Below the pieces are notes generated by a model. The model saw only the letters and a list, made by a program, of their open reading frames with translations. It was not told where the DNA came from and searched no databases. Positions 52,011 to 60,688 of a stretch of DNA of 64,000 nucleotides are shown here, one piece after another. The translations under genes and the position numbers were made by a program. The DNA comes from SZUA-430 sp965227535 (GTDB lineage: Bacteria; Pseudomonadota; Alphaproteobacteria; Micropepsales; Micropepsaceae). Each line of letters begins with the position of its first letter. The first letter of the stretch is position 1. The stretch covers positions 4,650,001-4,714,000 of the forward strand of contig OZ245761.1 of the NCBI GenBank assembly GCA_965227535.1. Direction: 5' to 3'.

Positions 52011-53051
52011 ATGGCAAACGAGATCGCCCGCGCCGCCTACCGCCTCAGCCAAACCGCGCGCGTCGCCTGGTACGGCGGCCACCATCTGCTGGCGAACCGC
52101 CTGGGCCGCCGCACCGCCTTCGCCGAGAGCCGCGTCGAAGTCGAGAACGAATACCCCAACCGCCAACTCTTCCTCGGCGAGATGCAGGCGCTCTTCGAAC
52201 GCGACTGGAAGAACATCGAGCAAGGCCTCTACGCCGCCCCCGCAGCGCTCGATCGCAGCGCGATCAAAACCCTGCGCGCATCGATCGACTTCCTGCGCGA
52301 CGTCCCCCAAGTCGCCCGCCGCCGCCGTGACCACATCCACGACGAAGTGCTGACGGAAGAAGCGCGCAAAGACTTCCCGCGCTACTACCTGCAAAACTTC
52401 CACTACCAATCCGGCGGCTGGCTGACCGAAGACTCGGCGAAGCGCTACGACTTCCAAGTCGAAACCCTCTTCGCCGGCACGGCCGACGCCATGCGCCGCC
52501 AAGTCCTCGTCCCTATCGCTAACTTCATGAAGGGCAGGGACCAACGCCACGTGACCTTCCTCGACGTCGCCACGGGCACAGGCCGCTTCCCGAGCTTCGT
52601 CAAGAACAACTGGCCCAAACTGCGCACGACAGTCATGGACCTCTCGCCCACCTATCTCGACGAAGCCCGCAAAGCCTTAAAACCCTGGCGCGACGTAACG
52701 TTCCTAGAAGCCAACACCGAAACGATGCCGCTCGCCGACGCCAGCCAAGACATCATCACCTGCATCTACCTCTTCCACGAACTCCCACCAAAAATCCGCA
52801 CGATCGTCGCCAACGAAATCGCCCGCGTCCTAAAACCCGGCGGCCTCTTCGTCTTCATGGACTCAATCCAACCCGGCGACACGCCAGGCTTCGAAGCCCT
52901 AACCGAATTCTTCCCCCAAGCCTTCCACGAGCCCTATTACGAAAGCTACCTAACGTGGAACGTTGGCGAAGCCTTCGAAAGCGCAGGCCTCACCAAGCAA
53001 TCCGAAACACCCGCGTTCCTCTCGAAGATCGTCGCGTTCGCCAAGGCTTGA
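52011..53051 (+). CDS. Class I SAM-dependent methyltransferase
   Basis: A 346-residue protein. Residues about 110-220 are helical and carry no clear motif; the methyltransferase core is VTFLDVATGTGRFPSFV (motif I), then TTVMDLSPTYLDEARKAL, TMPLADASQDIITCIYLFHELPP and ARVLKPGGLFVFMDSIQPG, matching the Ubie/Methyltransf_11 group. The N-terminal part (about 1-110) is an unrecognised extension. Target unknown. It starts 2 bases past the rlmD stop, so co-expression is expected. Confidence 0.85.
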   Translation: MANEIARAAYRLSQTARVAWYGGHHLLANRLGRRTAFAESRVEVENEYPNRQLFLGEMQALFERDWKNIEQGLYAAPAALDRSAIKTLRASIDFLRDVPQVARRRRDHIHDEVLTEEARKDFPRYYLQNFHYQSGGWLTEDSAKRYDFQVETLFAGTADAMRRQVLVPIANFMKGRDQRHVTFLDVATGTGRFPSFVKNNWPKLRTTVMDLSPTYLDEARKALKPWRDVTFLEANTETMPLADASQDIITCIYLFHELPPKIRTIVANEIARVLKPGGLFVFMDSIQPGDTPGFEALTEFFPQAFHEPYYESYLTWNVGEAFESAGLTKQSETPAFLSKIVAFAKA

Positions 53052-53058
53052 ACCACGC

Positions 53059-53961
53059 ATGTTGATGCTGTCCGAGGAAGACGTCCGCCGCGTGCTGACG
53101 TGGGATGCGCTGATCCCGGCCATGGAGCGATGTCTGACGGCGTTCTCGGCCGGGCAGGTAACTCAGCCAGTGCGCAGCATTCTCACCGTCGAGGACGACA
53201 AGCGCTTCCTCGGCGTCATGCCCGCCGTCACGCCCGACGCGATGGGCGCGAAGCTCGTCGCGTTCTATCCCGTGAACGCGGGTACGGCGCACCCCACGCA
53301 CACCGCGATGATCGTGCTCTTCGATCCAAAGACGGGCGAACCGCTGGCCGCAATGGACGGCCGCCTGATCACCGAGATGCGCACCGCCGCGGTGTCGGCG
53401 GCGGTGACCGCGAAGGTGAAGCCGAAAGGCGCGCGCGTTCTAGCGCTGTTGGGCAGCGGCGTTCAAGCCGTCTCGCATCTCGAAGCACTGCGCCACCAGC
53501 AAACCTTCGACGACGTGCGCGTCTGGAGCCCCACCGCCGCGAACGCCAAACGTTTCGCCGACGCGCACAACGCGCGCGTGACGACGGCGGAAGAGGCGGT
53601 GCGCGGCGCCGACATCGTCGTCGTCGCCACCGCATCGATGGAGCCGGTTCTACACGGCCACTGGCTCAAGCCCGGCGCGCACGTGAACGCTGTCGGCGCC
53701 TGCCGCCCGAATTGGCGCGAACTCGACGACGAGACAATGCGGAACACGCTCATCGTCGACTCGCGCGACGCCGCCACGCGCGAGTCCGGCGACGTCATCC
53801 TCTCACGCGCCACGATCTACGCCGAAGCGGGCGAACTCTTCGCCGGCACAAAGCCCGCGCCGCAAGACCGCACGACCGTCTTCAAATCGTTAGGCTTGGC
53901 CGTCGAAGACCTCGCTGCCGCGCGCCTCGTCTACGACGCGACACGCCGCGCGCGGGCTTAG
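53059..53961 (+). CDS. Ornithine cyclodeaminase/mu-crystallin family protein
   Basis: A 300-residue NAD(P)-dependent enzyme. LSEEDVRRVLTWDALIPAMERCL opens the fold; AMDGRLITEMRTAAVSAAVTAKV, VLALLGSGVQAVSHLEAL (cofactor loop), VVVATASMEPVL and HVNAVGACRPNWRELDDE follow in the usual order. Relatives convert ornithine to proline or reduce ketimines; the substrate cannot be told. The frame is open back to 52963 inside the methyltransferase gene; the ATG at 53059 is the natural start. Its TAG interlocks with the convergent gene's stop. Confidence 0.9.
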   Translation: MLMLSEEDVRRVLTWDALIPAMERCLTAFSAGQVTQPVRSILTVEDDKRFLGVMPAVTPDAMGAKLVAFYPVNAGTAHPTHTAMIVLFDPKTGEPLAAMDGRLITEMRTAAVSAAVTAKVKPKGARVLALLGSGVQAVSHLEALRHQQTFDDVRVWSPTAANAKRFADAHNARVTTAEEAVRGADIVVVATASMEPVLHGHWLKPGAHVNAVGACRPNWRELDDETMRNTLIVDSRDAATRESGDVILSRATIYAEAGELFAGTKPAPQDRTTVFKSLGLAVEDLAAARLVYDATRRARA

Positions 53962-54533
53962 GCCGTCCGCGTAAACTCCATCATCCAGTTCACTTCCCAC
54001 GTCCGCCCGCCGTCGGGCGAGAACGCCTGCTCCCACCGCGCCGATGTGCGCGTGATCTTCGACCACTGAAAGCGAACCTTGATCGGCTTGCCGCGCAGCG
54101 TGTCGTCGGCGATGAACGTGCCGACGCCGTCCTCGAACCCGCCTTGGACCGGTACTTCGATCGAGTGCGGATTGCGGCCATCGAGCCACCAGATCGCCCA
54201 CGTCTTCGTCTTCGCATTGAACGCGCGCAAGGCGACGGCGCGATAGCTGCCTTCCGGCAAGTTCAACACGTTATCGTCGACATTGCCCGCGCCACCCATC
54301 AACGGCTGACAAACGCAAGTACCGTCGAACGGCACCCACTCCGTGTTGTTCATCAGCCGCTCTTTCAAACGGCGGTGCTGCACATGCCAAGAACCGAAAA
54401 GCCAATCAAAATCGTGAACGGGATCAGGGGGCATGGGTGCACTCTCTCGTGCGTTGGCGTTGTCGGAAACGGAAGCCGCGGCAGCCGCAAGCAACGACAA
54501 ACGCATCACATCGCGGCGATCTAGGGACGTCAT
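53958..54533 (-). CDS. Secreted DUF1579-like protein (Tat-type signal)
   Basis: A 191-residue protein. The N-terminus MTSLDRRDVMRLSLLAAAAASV has a twin-arginine-like pattern (RRDVMRL), so export may be by Tat. The mature domain begins HDFDWLFGSWHVQHRRL, the pattern of DUF1579 and similar lipocalin-like proteins, with WEVNWMMEFTRTA at the end. Function unknown. The ATG at 54533 has a GAGG site. Its stop overlaps the ornithine cyclodeaminase homologue's stop (TTAG at 53958-53961). Confidence 0.78.
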   Translation of the reverse strand: MTSLDRRDVMRLSLLAAAAASVSDNANARESAPMPPDPVHDFDWLFGSWHVQHRRLKERLMNNTEWVPFDGTCVCQPLMGGAGNVDDNVLNLPEGSYRAVALRAFNAKTKTWAIWWLDGRNPHSIEVPVQGGFEDGVGTFIADDTLRGKPIKVRFQWSKITRTSARWEQAFSPDGGRTWEVNWMMEFTRTA

Positions 54534-54589
54534 AAGAACCTCGTGCAAAGTGCGAGGTCGTTATGCGCCCCTAATCCTGACAGCGAATG

Positions 54590-55072
54590 TCATGATTTAA
54601 CTAACCACAAGAAAAACCCGACATCAAAATGTCGGGCCCGGGTAGGCGAAGCGCCGGAGCGGCAGTATACAAAGCCGGAGTGGAGCCACTCCACCGCCAC
54701 GATATGATCGTCGACCGCACTGCTTTTATAGTAGCGTGGTAGGTCGATGGTCGTCTTGATGGTGGCGCCGGGCTTCAGTCGCAGCGCCGCCCGCGATGGA
54801 TAGACCACAAGGCCGGTGTACGACCAGTGTGGATCCTTCGCGCCTGTGACCAGAAAGTCGTCATCGGTGAGCCGACCTTCCGCGCCCGGCCATGTGTTTG
54901 CGCTCCGACAGATATCTCTGTCTTCGACGTTCGTCACCGTAACGAGTGCGTATCGGTGGTCAGACAGAACAACATCGGTTTGCGGTGAAGCTTCCCACTC
55001 GAACTTGGCCCCATCCGCCCCCGCGGCGTCCGCCGCGAGAAGCGATGCCAAAGCGAAAGAGATCGACAGCAC
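54590..55072 (-). CDS. Secreted unknown protein, last gene after aroC
   Basis: A 160-residue protein with a short signal (MLSISFALASLLAADAAGA). The mature part is beta-rich (VVLSDHRYALVTVTNVEDRDICRS and TTIDLPRYYKSS) with two cysteines. I do not recognise a family. The start is GTG at 55072, 3 bases past the aroC stop, so it is translationally coupled to aroC. A terminator hairpin lies inside the last 50 bases of the frame, which is odd; the final 15 residues may be dispensable or the annotated end may be altered by a frameshift. Confidence 0.6.
   Translation of the reverse strand: MLSISFALASLLAADAAGADGAKFEWEASPQTDVVLSDHRYALVTVTNVEDRDICRSANTWPGAEGRLTDDDFLVTGAKDPHWSYTGLVVYPSRAALRLKPGATIKTTIDLPRYYKSSAVDDHIVAVEWLHSGFVYCRSGASPTRARHFDVGFFLWLVKS
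54612..54636 (-). terminator. Intrinsic terminator inside the end of a coding frame
   Basis: On the minus strand an eight-base stem CCCGACAT/ATGTCGGG with a four-base loop is followed by TTTTT. It would end the fabI-aroC-side transcript, but it lies 22 bases before the stop codon of the secreted-protein gene at 54590. Confidence 0.75.
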
Positions 55073-55075
55073 GGC

Positions 55076-56176
55076 CTAACCCACCTGCGCCCGGTGGCGC
55101 AGCACGTGGTCGGCGAGTACGCAGGCGAGCATCGCCTCGCCCACCGGCACCGCGCGGATGCCGACGCACGGGTCGTGGCGGCCTTTGGTCTGGATCTCGG
55201 TCTCTTGGCCGTCGCGCGTGATCGTTTTACGCGCGGTGAGGATGGACGACGTGGGCTTCACCGCGAACCGCACGACGACGTCTTGGCCCGTCGAGATGCC
55301 GCCCAGCACGCCGCCGGCATGGTTCGAGAGGAAATGCGGCCGCCCGTCCTTCATGCGCATCTCGTCGGCGTTCTCTTCGCCCGACAGCGCCGCAGCCGCG
55401 AACCCGGCACCGATCTCGACGCCTTTGACCGCATTGATCGACATCATCGCCGCAGCGAGGTCGGCATCGAGCTTCCCATAGACTGGTGCGCCCAATCCGG
55501 CCGGCACGTTCGACGCCACGACCTCGATCACCGCACCGACGGACGACCCGTCTTTGCGCTTCTCGTCGAGATACGTCTCCCAAAGGGCGGCAGCCTTGGC
55601 GTCCGGCGACCAAAACGGGTTGTTCTCGACCTCGGCCCAATCCCAGTTCGCACGGTCTACTTTGTGCGTTCCGATCTGGATCAGCGCCCCGCGAATCTGG
55701 ACTCCGCCCGGCACGATATGGTCAAGCACCTTGCGCGCGATGGCCCCGGCCGCAACCCGCGCCGCGGTTTCGCGCGCCGACTGCCGCCCGCCGCCGCGAT
55801 AGTCGCGCACGCCGTACTTCATGAAATAGGCATAGTCCGCGTGGCCCGGGCGGAACTTGTCCTTGATGCCCTCATAGTCCTTGGACTTCGCGTCCACATT
55901 GTCGATGTGAAGCGCAATCGGCGTCCCCGTCGTGACCTGTCCGCCGGTGCTGTCGTCGGAGAACACCCCCGACAGGATCTTCACGACGTCGCTCTCCTGA
56001 CGCTGCGTGACGAACTTGGACGTTCCCGGCCGCCGCTTCTCCATCCACGGCTGAATGTCGGCCTCGGTCAGTCCAATCCCCGGCGGCGTGCCGTCGACGA
56101 CGCAGCCCAGCGCCGGCCCATGGCTCTCGCCCCAGGTCGTCACGCGAAACAAATGGCCGTAGGTGTTGTGCGACAT
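55076..56176 (-). CDS. aroC: Chorismate synthase
   Basis: A 366-residue FMN-dependent enzyme converting EPSP to chorismate. GHLFRVTTWGESHGPALGCVVDGTPPG is the N-terminal signature; RPGHADYAYFMKYGVRDYRGGGRQSARETAARVAAGAIA and the C-terminal HAGGVLGGISTGQDVVVRFAVKPTSSI are the two other family signatures, and RHDPCVGIRAVPVGEAM follows. It is the shikimate-pathway end step for aromatic amino acids and quinones. A RIME-type repeat of about 135 bases separates it from the histidine phosphatase gene upstream. Confidence 0.97.
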   Translation of the reverse strand: MSHNTYGHLFRVTTWGESHGPALGCVVDGTPPGIGLTEADIQPWMEKRRPGTSKFVTQRQESDVVKILSGVFSDDSTGGQVTTGTPIALHIDNVDAKSKDYEGIKDKFRPGHADYAYFMKYGVRDYRGGGRQSARETAARVAAGAIARKVLDHIVPGGVQIRGALIQIGTHKVDRANWDWAEVENNPFWSPDAKAAALWETYLDEKRKDGSSVGAVIEVVASNVPAGLGAPVYGKLDADLAAAMMSINAVKGVEIGAGFAAAALSGEENADEMRMKDGRPHFLSNHAGGVLGGISTGQDVVVRFAVKPTSSILTARKTITRDGQETEIQTKGRHDPCVGIRAVPVGEAMLACVLADHVLRHRAQVG

Positions 56177-56185
56177 ACCCTATCC

Positions 56186-56320
56186 GTCATGGCCGGGCTT
56201 GACCCGGCCACCCAGTATGCCGCGCGGCAGCGCGGCGAGAAAATCTTCCAGCGGAGTCACGAGTCTCCAGCGCGCACAGACGTGCGCGCACTGGGTGGCC
56301 GGGTCAAGCCCGGCCATGAC
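56186..56320. repeat. RIME-type palindromic repeat between two operon genes
   Basis: The left arm (56186-56216) and the inverted right arm (56290-56320) share 31 bases, GTCATGGCCGGGCTTGACC through GGCCACCCAGT, the same unit as at 23636. A variable 73-base centre with GCGCGGCAGCGCGG separates them. It lies between the histidine phosphatase stop (56339) and aroC start (56176) on the same strand. Confidence 0.85.
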
Positions 56321-56338
56321 GATATGAGAAATGCGCGT

Positions 56339-56926
56339 TCACAGCGCGGCCTCCGTCCCATTGGCCAAACGGTAAACGCGGTTGTGTTCGGGGCTGTTGG
56401 AGGTCGGGATTTCCGCCAGCGGTACGCGAAGGTTCAAGCCCCGAAGCGTCCGCCCGACTACCCCATGCGCAACCACCACCACGTCGCCGCGAAGCTCCGC
56501 CAGCCAATCCTGAAGCCGCGCCGCCAATGCCGCGTAGCTCTCGCCACCCGGCGGCGCGTGAGTCCAACGCGAAGTCTCATAGGCAGTCCAGGCTTCCGGA
56601 TGACTGGACCGTATCTCGCGCAAGGTCATGCCTTCCCAATCGCCGAACCCCATCTCGGCCAACCGTTCGTCGATCGCGTAGCCATCAGGCGCCAGACCGA
56701 GATGTTCCCGAATGATCGCCATCGACGCCTGCGCCCGCCCGAGGGGGCTGCACACGAAGGGCAGGGCATGCACATCCGGAACGGCCTCAGCCAGCGTCAC
56801 CGCATTTTCCAACGCGTGCGCACGGCCGGCATCCGTCAGCGCGCTGTCCTTTCGCCCTTGCAGCCTACGTTCGGTATTCCAGAGGGTCTCGCCATGCCGT
56901 ACGAAGTAAATCGTATGCGGCGTCAT
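56339..56926 (-). CDS. Histidine phosphatase family protein (phosphoglycerate-mutase-like)
   Basis: A 195-residue phosphatase. IYFVRHGETLWNTERRLQG has the catalytic RHG (His near residue 11); SPLGRAQASM, AEMGFGDWEGMT with the proton-donor Glu and VAHGVVGRTL with the second catalytic His follow. Relatives hydrolyse phosphate esters; the substrate is unknown. Its ATG overlaps the fabI stop by ATGA, so the two are translated together. In several Rhizobiales, from memory, this gene lies between fabI and aroC. Confidence 0.9.
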   Translation of the reverse strand: MTPHTIYFVRHGETLWNTERRLQGRKDSALTDAGRAHALENAVTLAEAVPDVHALPFVCSPLGRAQASMAIIREHLGLAPDGYAIDERLAEMGFGDWEGMTLREIRSSHPEAWTAYETSRWTHAPPGGESYAALAARLQDWLAELRGDVVVVAHGVVGRTLRGLNLRVPLAEIPTSNSPEHNRVYRLANGTEAAL

Positions 56927-57762
56927 TCGTCCGGCGACAACGTCGTCAGAAGCTGAGCACTTTCCGTCACACGGTCCACAGCCGCCAGTCCGACCATGTG
57001 ATAGCCGGCGTCGACGTGATGCGTCTCGCCCGTCACCGCCCGGCCCAAGTCCGACAGCAGGTACAGCGCCGAGTTGCCGACCTCTTCGATCGTCACGTTC
57101 CGGCGCAACGGCGCGTTCAGCTCGTTCCACTTCAAGATAAAGCGGAAATCGCCGATGCCCGAAGCGGCCAGCGTCTTGATCGGGCCGGCCGAAATCGCGT
57201 TGACGCGAATACCCTTCTTGCCCAGGTCTTCCGCGAGATACCGCACGCTCGCCTCAAGCGCGGCCTTTGCGACGCCCATGACGTTGTAGTGCGGCATCAC
57301 CTTCTCGGAGCCCAGATAGGTGAGCGTCAGCATCGACCCGCCATTCGTCATCAGCTTCTCCGCGCGCTGCGCGATCGCTGTGAACGAATAGCAGGAGATG
57401 TTCATCGTCAGCGCGAAGTTGTCGAGCGTGGTGTCGACATACCGCCCGCGCAATTCTTCCTTGTTCGAAAAGCCGATCGCATGCACGACGAAGTCCAGCG
57501 AGCCCCAAGCCTTCTTGAGTTCGTCGAACACCGCATCCATGGAACCCTGCTCGGTCACATCGCACGGCAGCACGATCTTAGACCCGATTCCATCGGCCAG
57601 CGGCTGAACGCGCTTCTTCAGCGCGTCCCCCTGATAGGTGAAGGCAAGCTCCGCCCCTTGATCGTGGACCTGCTTGGCAATACCCCAAGCGATCGACCGA
57701 TCATTGGCGACTCCCATGATGAGGCCGCGCTTGCCCTTCATTAAACCGTTGATTTGGCTCAT
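56923..57762 (-). CDS. fabI: Enoyl-ACP reductase (NADH), FabI type
   Basis: A 279-residue SDR-fold reductase for the last step of fatty-acid elongation. LMKGKRGLIMGVANDRSIAWGIAKQVHDQGAELAFTYQGD is the FabI NADH-binding signature with the usual Gly-Val-Ala-Asn turn; SLDFVVHAIGFSNKEELRGRYVDT and the active site YNVMGVAKAALEASVRYLAEDLG (Tyr-x6-Lys) follow. RVNAISAGPIKTLAASGI completes it. This is the triclosan/isoniazid-type target enzyme class. It leads the fabI-histidine phosphatase-aroC unit. Confidence 0.96.
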   Translation of the reverse strand: MSQINGLMKGKRGLIMGVANDRSIAWGIAKQVHDQGAELAFTYQGDALKKRVQPLADGIGSKIVLPCDVTEQGSMDAVFDELKKAWGSLDFVVHAIGFSNKEELRGRYVDTTLDNFALTMNISCYSFTAIAQRAEKLMTNGGSMLTLTYLGSEKVMPHYNVMGVAKAALEASVRYLAEDLGKKGIRVNAISAGPIKTLAASGIGDFRFILKWNELNAPLRRNVTIEEVGNSALYLLSDLGRAVTGETHHVDAGYHMVGLAAVDRVTESAQLLTTLSPDE

Positions 57763-57886
57763 TGTTTTGCCGACGTCTCGCCGTGCGATTGGTGACGGTC
57801 AATAAGCGCCGGACGCTAGTCAAATTCGCCGGGCCGGTCAAACCATGGCGTTAACGACACACGAAGTCTTGTGGCCGGCCAGACGC

Positions 57887-58291
57887 TCAATTCAGATCGA
57901 CGGCGAATCTCTTGAAGTCCGCAAGGTCTGCATACTCCAAAGCGCCTTCCTGAGTCGCCGCGAGCACAAGCCTTGGCGCCATGCCGGCAACAAACGCCTC
58001 GGCCCATCGGGGCGCGCACAAACACCATCGGTCGCCGGGCTTCAGTCCTGGAAAGCCGTACTCCGGCATCGGCGTAGACAAATCGTTGCCGCGCGCCTTG
58101 GAGAACGCCAGAAACTCCGCCGTCATGATCGCGCAAACCGTATGCGACCCGCGATCCTCCGGAGATGTGTTGCAGCACCCGTCCCGGAAAAATCCGGTGA
58201 CGGGCTCGACGCTGCATGAGACCAATTCGCCGCCCAGCACGTTGCGCTGTGACGGCCGCTTTCCTCCACCGCTTCCCGCTTGATAGGCCAT
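57887..58291 (-). CDS. DUF2237 family protein
   Basis: A 134-residue cytoplasmic protein matching DUF2237: NVLGGELVSCSVEPVTGFFRDGCCNTSPEDRGSHTVCAIMTAEFLAFSKARGNDLSTPMPEYGFPGLKPGDRWCLCAPRW is a near-complete family signature, with several conserved cysteines that could bind metal or form a disulfide. Function is unknown. The ATG at 58291 follows CGGGAA; the frame is open to 58447. Confidence 0.88.
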   Translation of the reverse strand: MAYQAGSGGGKRPSQRNVLGGELVSCSVEPVTGFFRDGCCNTSPEDRGSHTVCAIMTAEFLAFSKARGNDLSTPMPEYGFPGLKPGDRWCLCAPRWAEAFVAGMAPRLVLAATQEGALEYADLADFKRFAVDLN

Positions 58292-58403
58292 TGGGTTCCC
58301 GTTCCGTTGGTGTAGTTTTAGCCCGCTTTCGACCAGACGCGAAATCGCGGACCGCGGCGCGCCGTCGCTAAGCTTGAACGCGTGACGAAGGAAACACTTA
58401 CGG

Positions 58404-58835
58404 ATGGTTTTCGGTCTCCTGGCGCTAACCGTAGCGGCCCTGTTCACGGGCGCGGCGATCTACATCAACGTCGCCGAACACCCGGCGCGTCTAAAACTCG
58501 AAGACGGCCCGCTGCTCATCCAGTGGAAGCCCGCGTACAAGGCCGGTTTCATGATGCAGGCATCGCTCGCCGTCGCAGGCGGCGTATTGGGATTGATCAC
58601 CTTCTTCTTCGACTGGGATTGGAAGTGGATCTTCGGCGCGATCTTCATCGCCGCGAATTGGCCCTACACGCTCTATCTGCTCATGCCGACCAACCACAAA
58701 CTCATGGCGGCCGACCCCGCAGCCCCAGGCCCCGAAGTGCGCCCGCTGATGGTCCGCTGGGGCTGGCTCCACGCCGGCCGAAGCGCCATGGGCGCCATCG
58801 CGACACTGCTGTTCATCGCGGCGGCGGTGAACTAA
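58404..58835 (+). CDS. DUF1772 family membrane protein
   Basis: A 143-residue membrane protein with four hydrophobic segments. ALFTGAAIYINVAEHPARLKLEDGPLLIQWKPAYKAGFMMQASLAV and WPYTLYLLMPTNHKLMA match the DUF1772 (anthrone-oxygenase-like) family. Some relatives oxidise aromatic polyketides; most have no known role. Its TAA interlocks with the converging class V aminotransferase's stop in CTAA (58832-58835). Confidence 0.85.
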   Translation: MVFGLLALTVAALFTGAAIYINVAEHPARLKLEDGPLLIQWKPAYKAGFMMQASLAVAGGVLGLITFFFDWDWKWIFGAIFIAANWPYTLYLLMPTNHKLMAADPAAPGPEVRPLMVRWGWLHAGRSAMGAIATLLFIAAAVN

Positions 58836-59998
58836 CGCCCCGGCCAACCCACGCGTTGAAGCACGTCGACAGCGTGGTCGAAGTCGGCGCGCTCCACATA
58901 GATCTGCGCCGACAGCCGAAGCTGAAGGTGGCCCTGAAACGTCGTTGACGCGACCTGGATACGGTGGTCGGCCCACATCGCTTTCATCAGCGTCAGCGCG
59001 TCCTCCGGGTCGGCCGGTCGCCGCTGTGGCAGGATGTAGGTGCGCATCGCGGCGAACATCGCATCCGGCGCGACAGGCGTGACGTCCAGCGCGCGCGTCA
59101 CCTCCGCACCCTCGCGCGATAGCCGATGCAGATGATGGCGGACCTCCGCCGCGCCGAACTTGTCGATGAAGTCCAGCGCCGCCGGGACCGATAGGAAGGC
59201 GCTTACGTCGCGCGTCCCCACATAATCGAACGCGCGTGGGAAGCCCAGATCGTGCCAATGGCTGACCGACAGGGGCAGGGGCTGCGGCGCATCGGCCGAC
59301 GCATAGAGAAACGCGCAGCCCTTAGGCGCATAGAGCCACTTGTGCGCATTCGCCGTGTACCAATCGGCGCCGATTGCGGGCAGATCGAGATCGAGCTGCC
59401 CCAGAGCATGCGCGCCGTCGATCAACACATGCACGCCCTTCGCCTTCAGCGCGCGCGTGATCTCGGCCACCGGAAACACGATCGCCGTCGGTGACGAGAT
59501 GTGGTCGATGATGGCAAGCCGCGTGCGCGAACCGGCGGCGTCGGCGATCCGTTCGACGACGTCGTTCGCGGTCAGCGGAACGGGCAGGGCGACCTTCACG
59601 AGCCGCGCACCCGTGCGCTGACACGTGCGCTCGGCCGCCAACCGCACGGCGTTGTAGACGCAATCGAGAACGAGAATCTCATCGCCCGGCTTGAACGAGA
59701 CGGTGTCGAGCACCGTGTTCACCGCCTCCGTCGCGTTGCTCACGAACGCGATGCGCTCGCCCGTCGTGCCGACGAACGCACCAAGCCGCGCGGCGGCCGC
59801 GCGGATCGCATTGTCGGCGACGCGCGGCGAAACTTTGTAGCGGAAGAAGGAGTCGGGTTGCCGCTCCATCTCCTCGCGGATCGCCGACTGCGCCGCGAGC
59901 ACGTCCTTCGGACAAGCGCCAAACGAACCGTGGTTGAGGAACGTGCCGTCCGGCTCCAGATGCCAGAGCGGACGCAATTGTCTGCCGAGCGTGGTCAT
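58832..59998 (-). CDS. Class V aminotransferase (isopenicillin-N-epimerase-like)
   Basis: A 388-residue PLP enzyme of the class V fold. FLNHGSFGACP opens it; FVSNATEAVNTVLD binds the phosphate; IIDHISSPTAIVFP and VLIDGAHALGQLDLDLPAIGADWYTANAHKWLYAPKGCAFL contain the PLP-Asp and the Schiff-base Lys (HKWL). Relatives are cysteine desulfurase-like or isopenicillin N epimerases with many reactions; substrate unknown. The ATG at 59998 gives the usual start. Confidence 0.9.
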   Translation of the reverse strand: MTTLGRQLRPLWHLEPDGTFLNHGSFGACPKDVLAAQSAIREEMERQPDSFFRYKVSPRVADNAIRAAAARLGAFVGTTGERIAFVSNATEAVNTVLDTVSFKPGDEILVLDCVYNAVRLAAERTCQRTGARLVKVALPVPLTANDVVERIADAAGSRTRLAIIDHISSPTAIVFPVAEITRALKAKGVHVLIDGAHALGQLDLDLPAIGADWYTANAHKWLYAPKGCAFLYASADAPQPLPLSVSHWHDLGFPRAFDYVGTRDVSAFLSVPAALDFIDKFGAAEVRHHLHRLSREGAEVTRALDVTPVAPDAMFAAMRTYILPQRRPADPEDALTLMKAMWADHRIQVASTTFQGHLQLRLSAQIYVERADFDHAVDVLQRVGWPGR

Positions 59999-60040
59999 GC
60001 CCGGCAGACTAGAGAGTGATCGTAAGCGGCGGTAGGCGGC

Positions 60041-60688
60041 TTAGCCCAACAAACGCTGCGGCCCAAAGGCGCGCATGAAGACGTCGGCGCAGAATTTCGC
60101 CCGGCGCTCGATCTCGTTGGGCGACATTTCAGTGCCCACACCCAAAAGCCAGCGCGCCTCGATCTGACCGGTGATCATGCCGAGGAAATGCTCCGCCGCG
60201 ATCGTCGGCTCGCCGCCGGCGTCGAGCCGGCCGAGGCGTTCCTCGCGCGCGATCCATTGGCTGAGCGCCTCCAGCATCTGGCGCGGCCCGGCCTCGTAGT
60301 ACGCCTGACCGATCTCCGGAAACTGCTGGCTCGCGCCGATAATCATACGGTAGTAGCCCATCTCGCTCGGGCTGCACGCATGGGTGTAATACTGCCGCGC
60401 CACGTCGGTCAGCATCTCGCGCGGGTGCCGCTCAAGCGCATGGGCAGCCAGCGGCGCGCGCATGTAGGCGGCGCGGTCGGCGATCATCGCCTTGAAGAGA
60501 TCTTCCTTGCTGCCGAATTGATTATAGAGAGTTTGCTTGGCGACGTTCGCGGCCGCCGCTATCGTGTCCATCGGAACGTCATAGCCGTGCGTGCGAAATG
60601 TCTCGGCTGCGGCCTCGAGAATACGGGCGCGCGCCGACAACAATTGCGACGGCGAGAGTGAAACGGCTGCTGAAGAAGAACGGCTCAT
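60041..60688 (-). CDS. TetR/AcrR family regulator
   Basis: A 215-residue repressor. The helix-turn-helix is typical: RARILEAAAETFRTHGYDVPMDTIAAAANVAKQTLYNQFGSKEDLFKAMI. The rest is the helical ligand-binding domain. Its targets and inducer are unknown; flanking genes are an aminotransferase and a PLP enzyme. The start is 60688 or 60700. A possible CtrA-like half-site motif lies upstream at 60803-60818. Confidence 0.9.
   Translation of the reverse strand: MSRSSSAAVSLSPSQLLSARARILEAAAETFRTHGYDVPMDTIAAAANVAKQTLYNQFGSKEDLFKAMIADRAAYMRAPLAAHALERHPREMLTDVARQYYTHACSPSEMGYYRMIIGASQQFPEIGQAYYEAGPRQMLEALSQWIAREERLGRLDAGGEPTIAAEHFLGMITGQIEARWLLGVGTEMSPNEIERRAKFCADVFMRAFGPQRLLG

Noticed and set aside
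55094..56956. A 620-codon plus frame opposite aroC
   Set aside because: Shadow spanning a repeat and two genes; aroC on minus is unmistakable.
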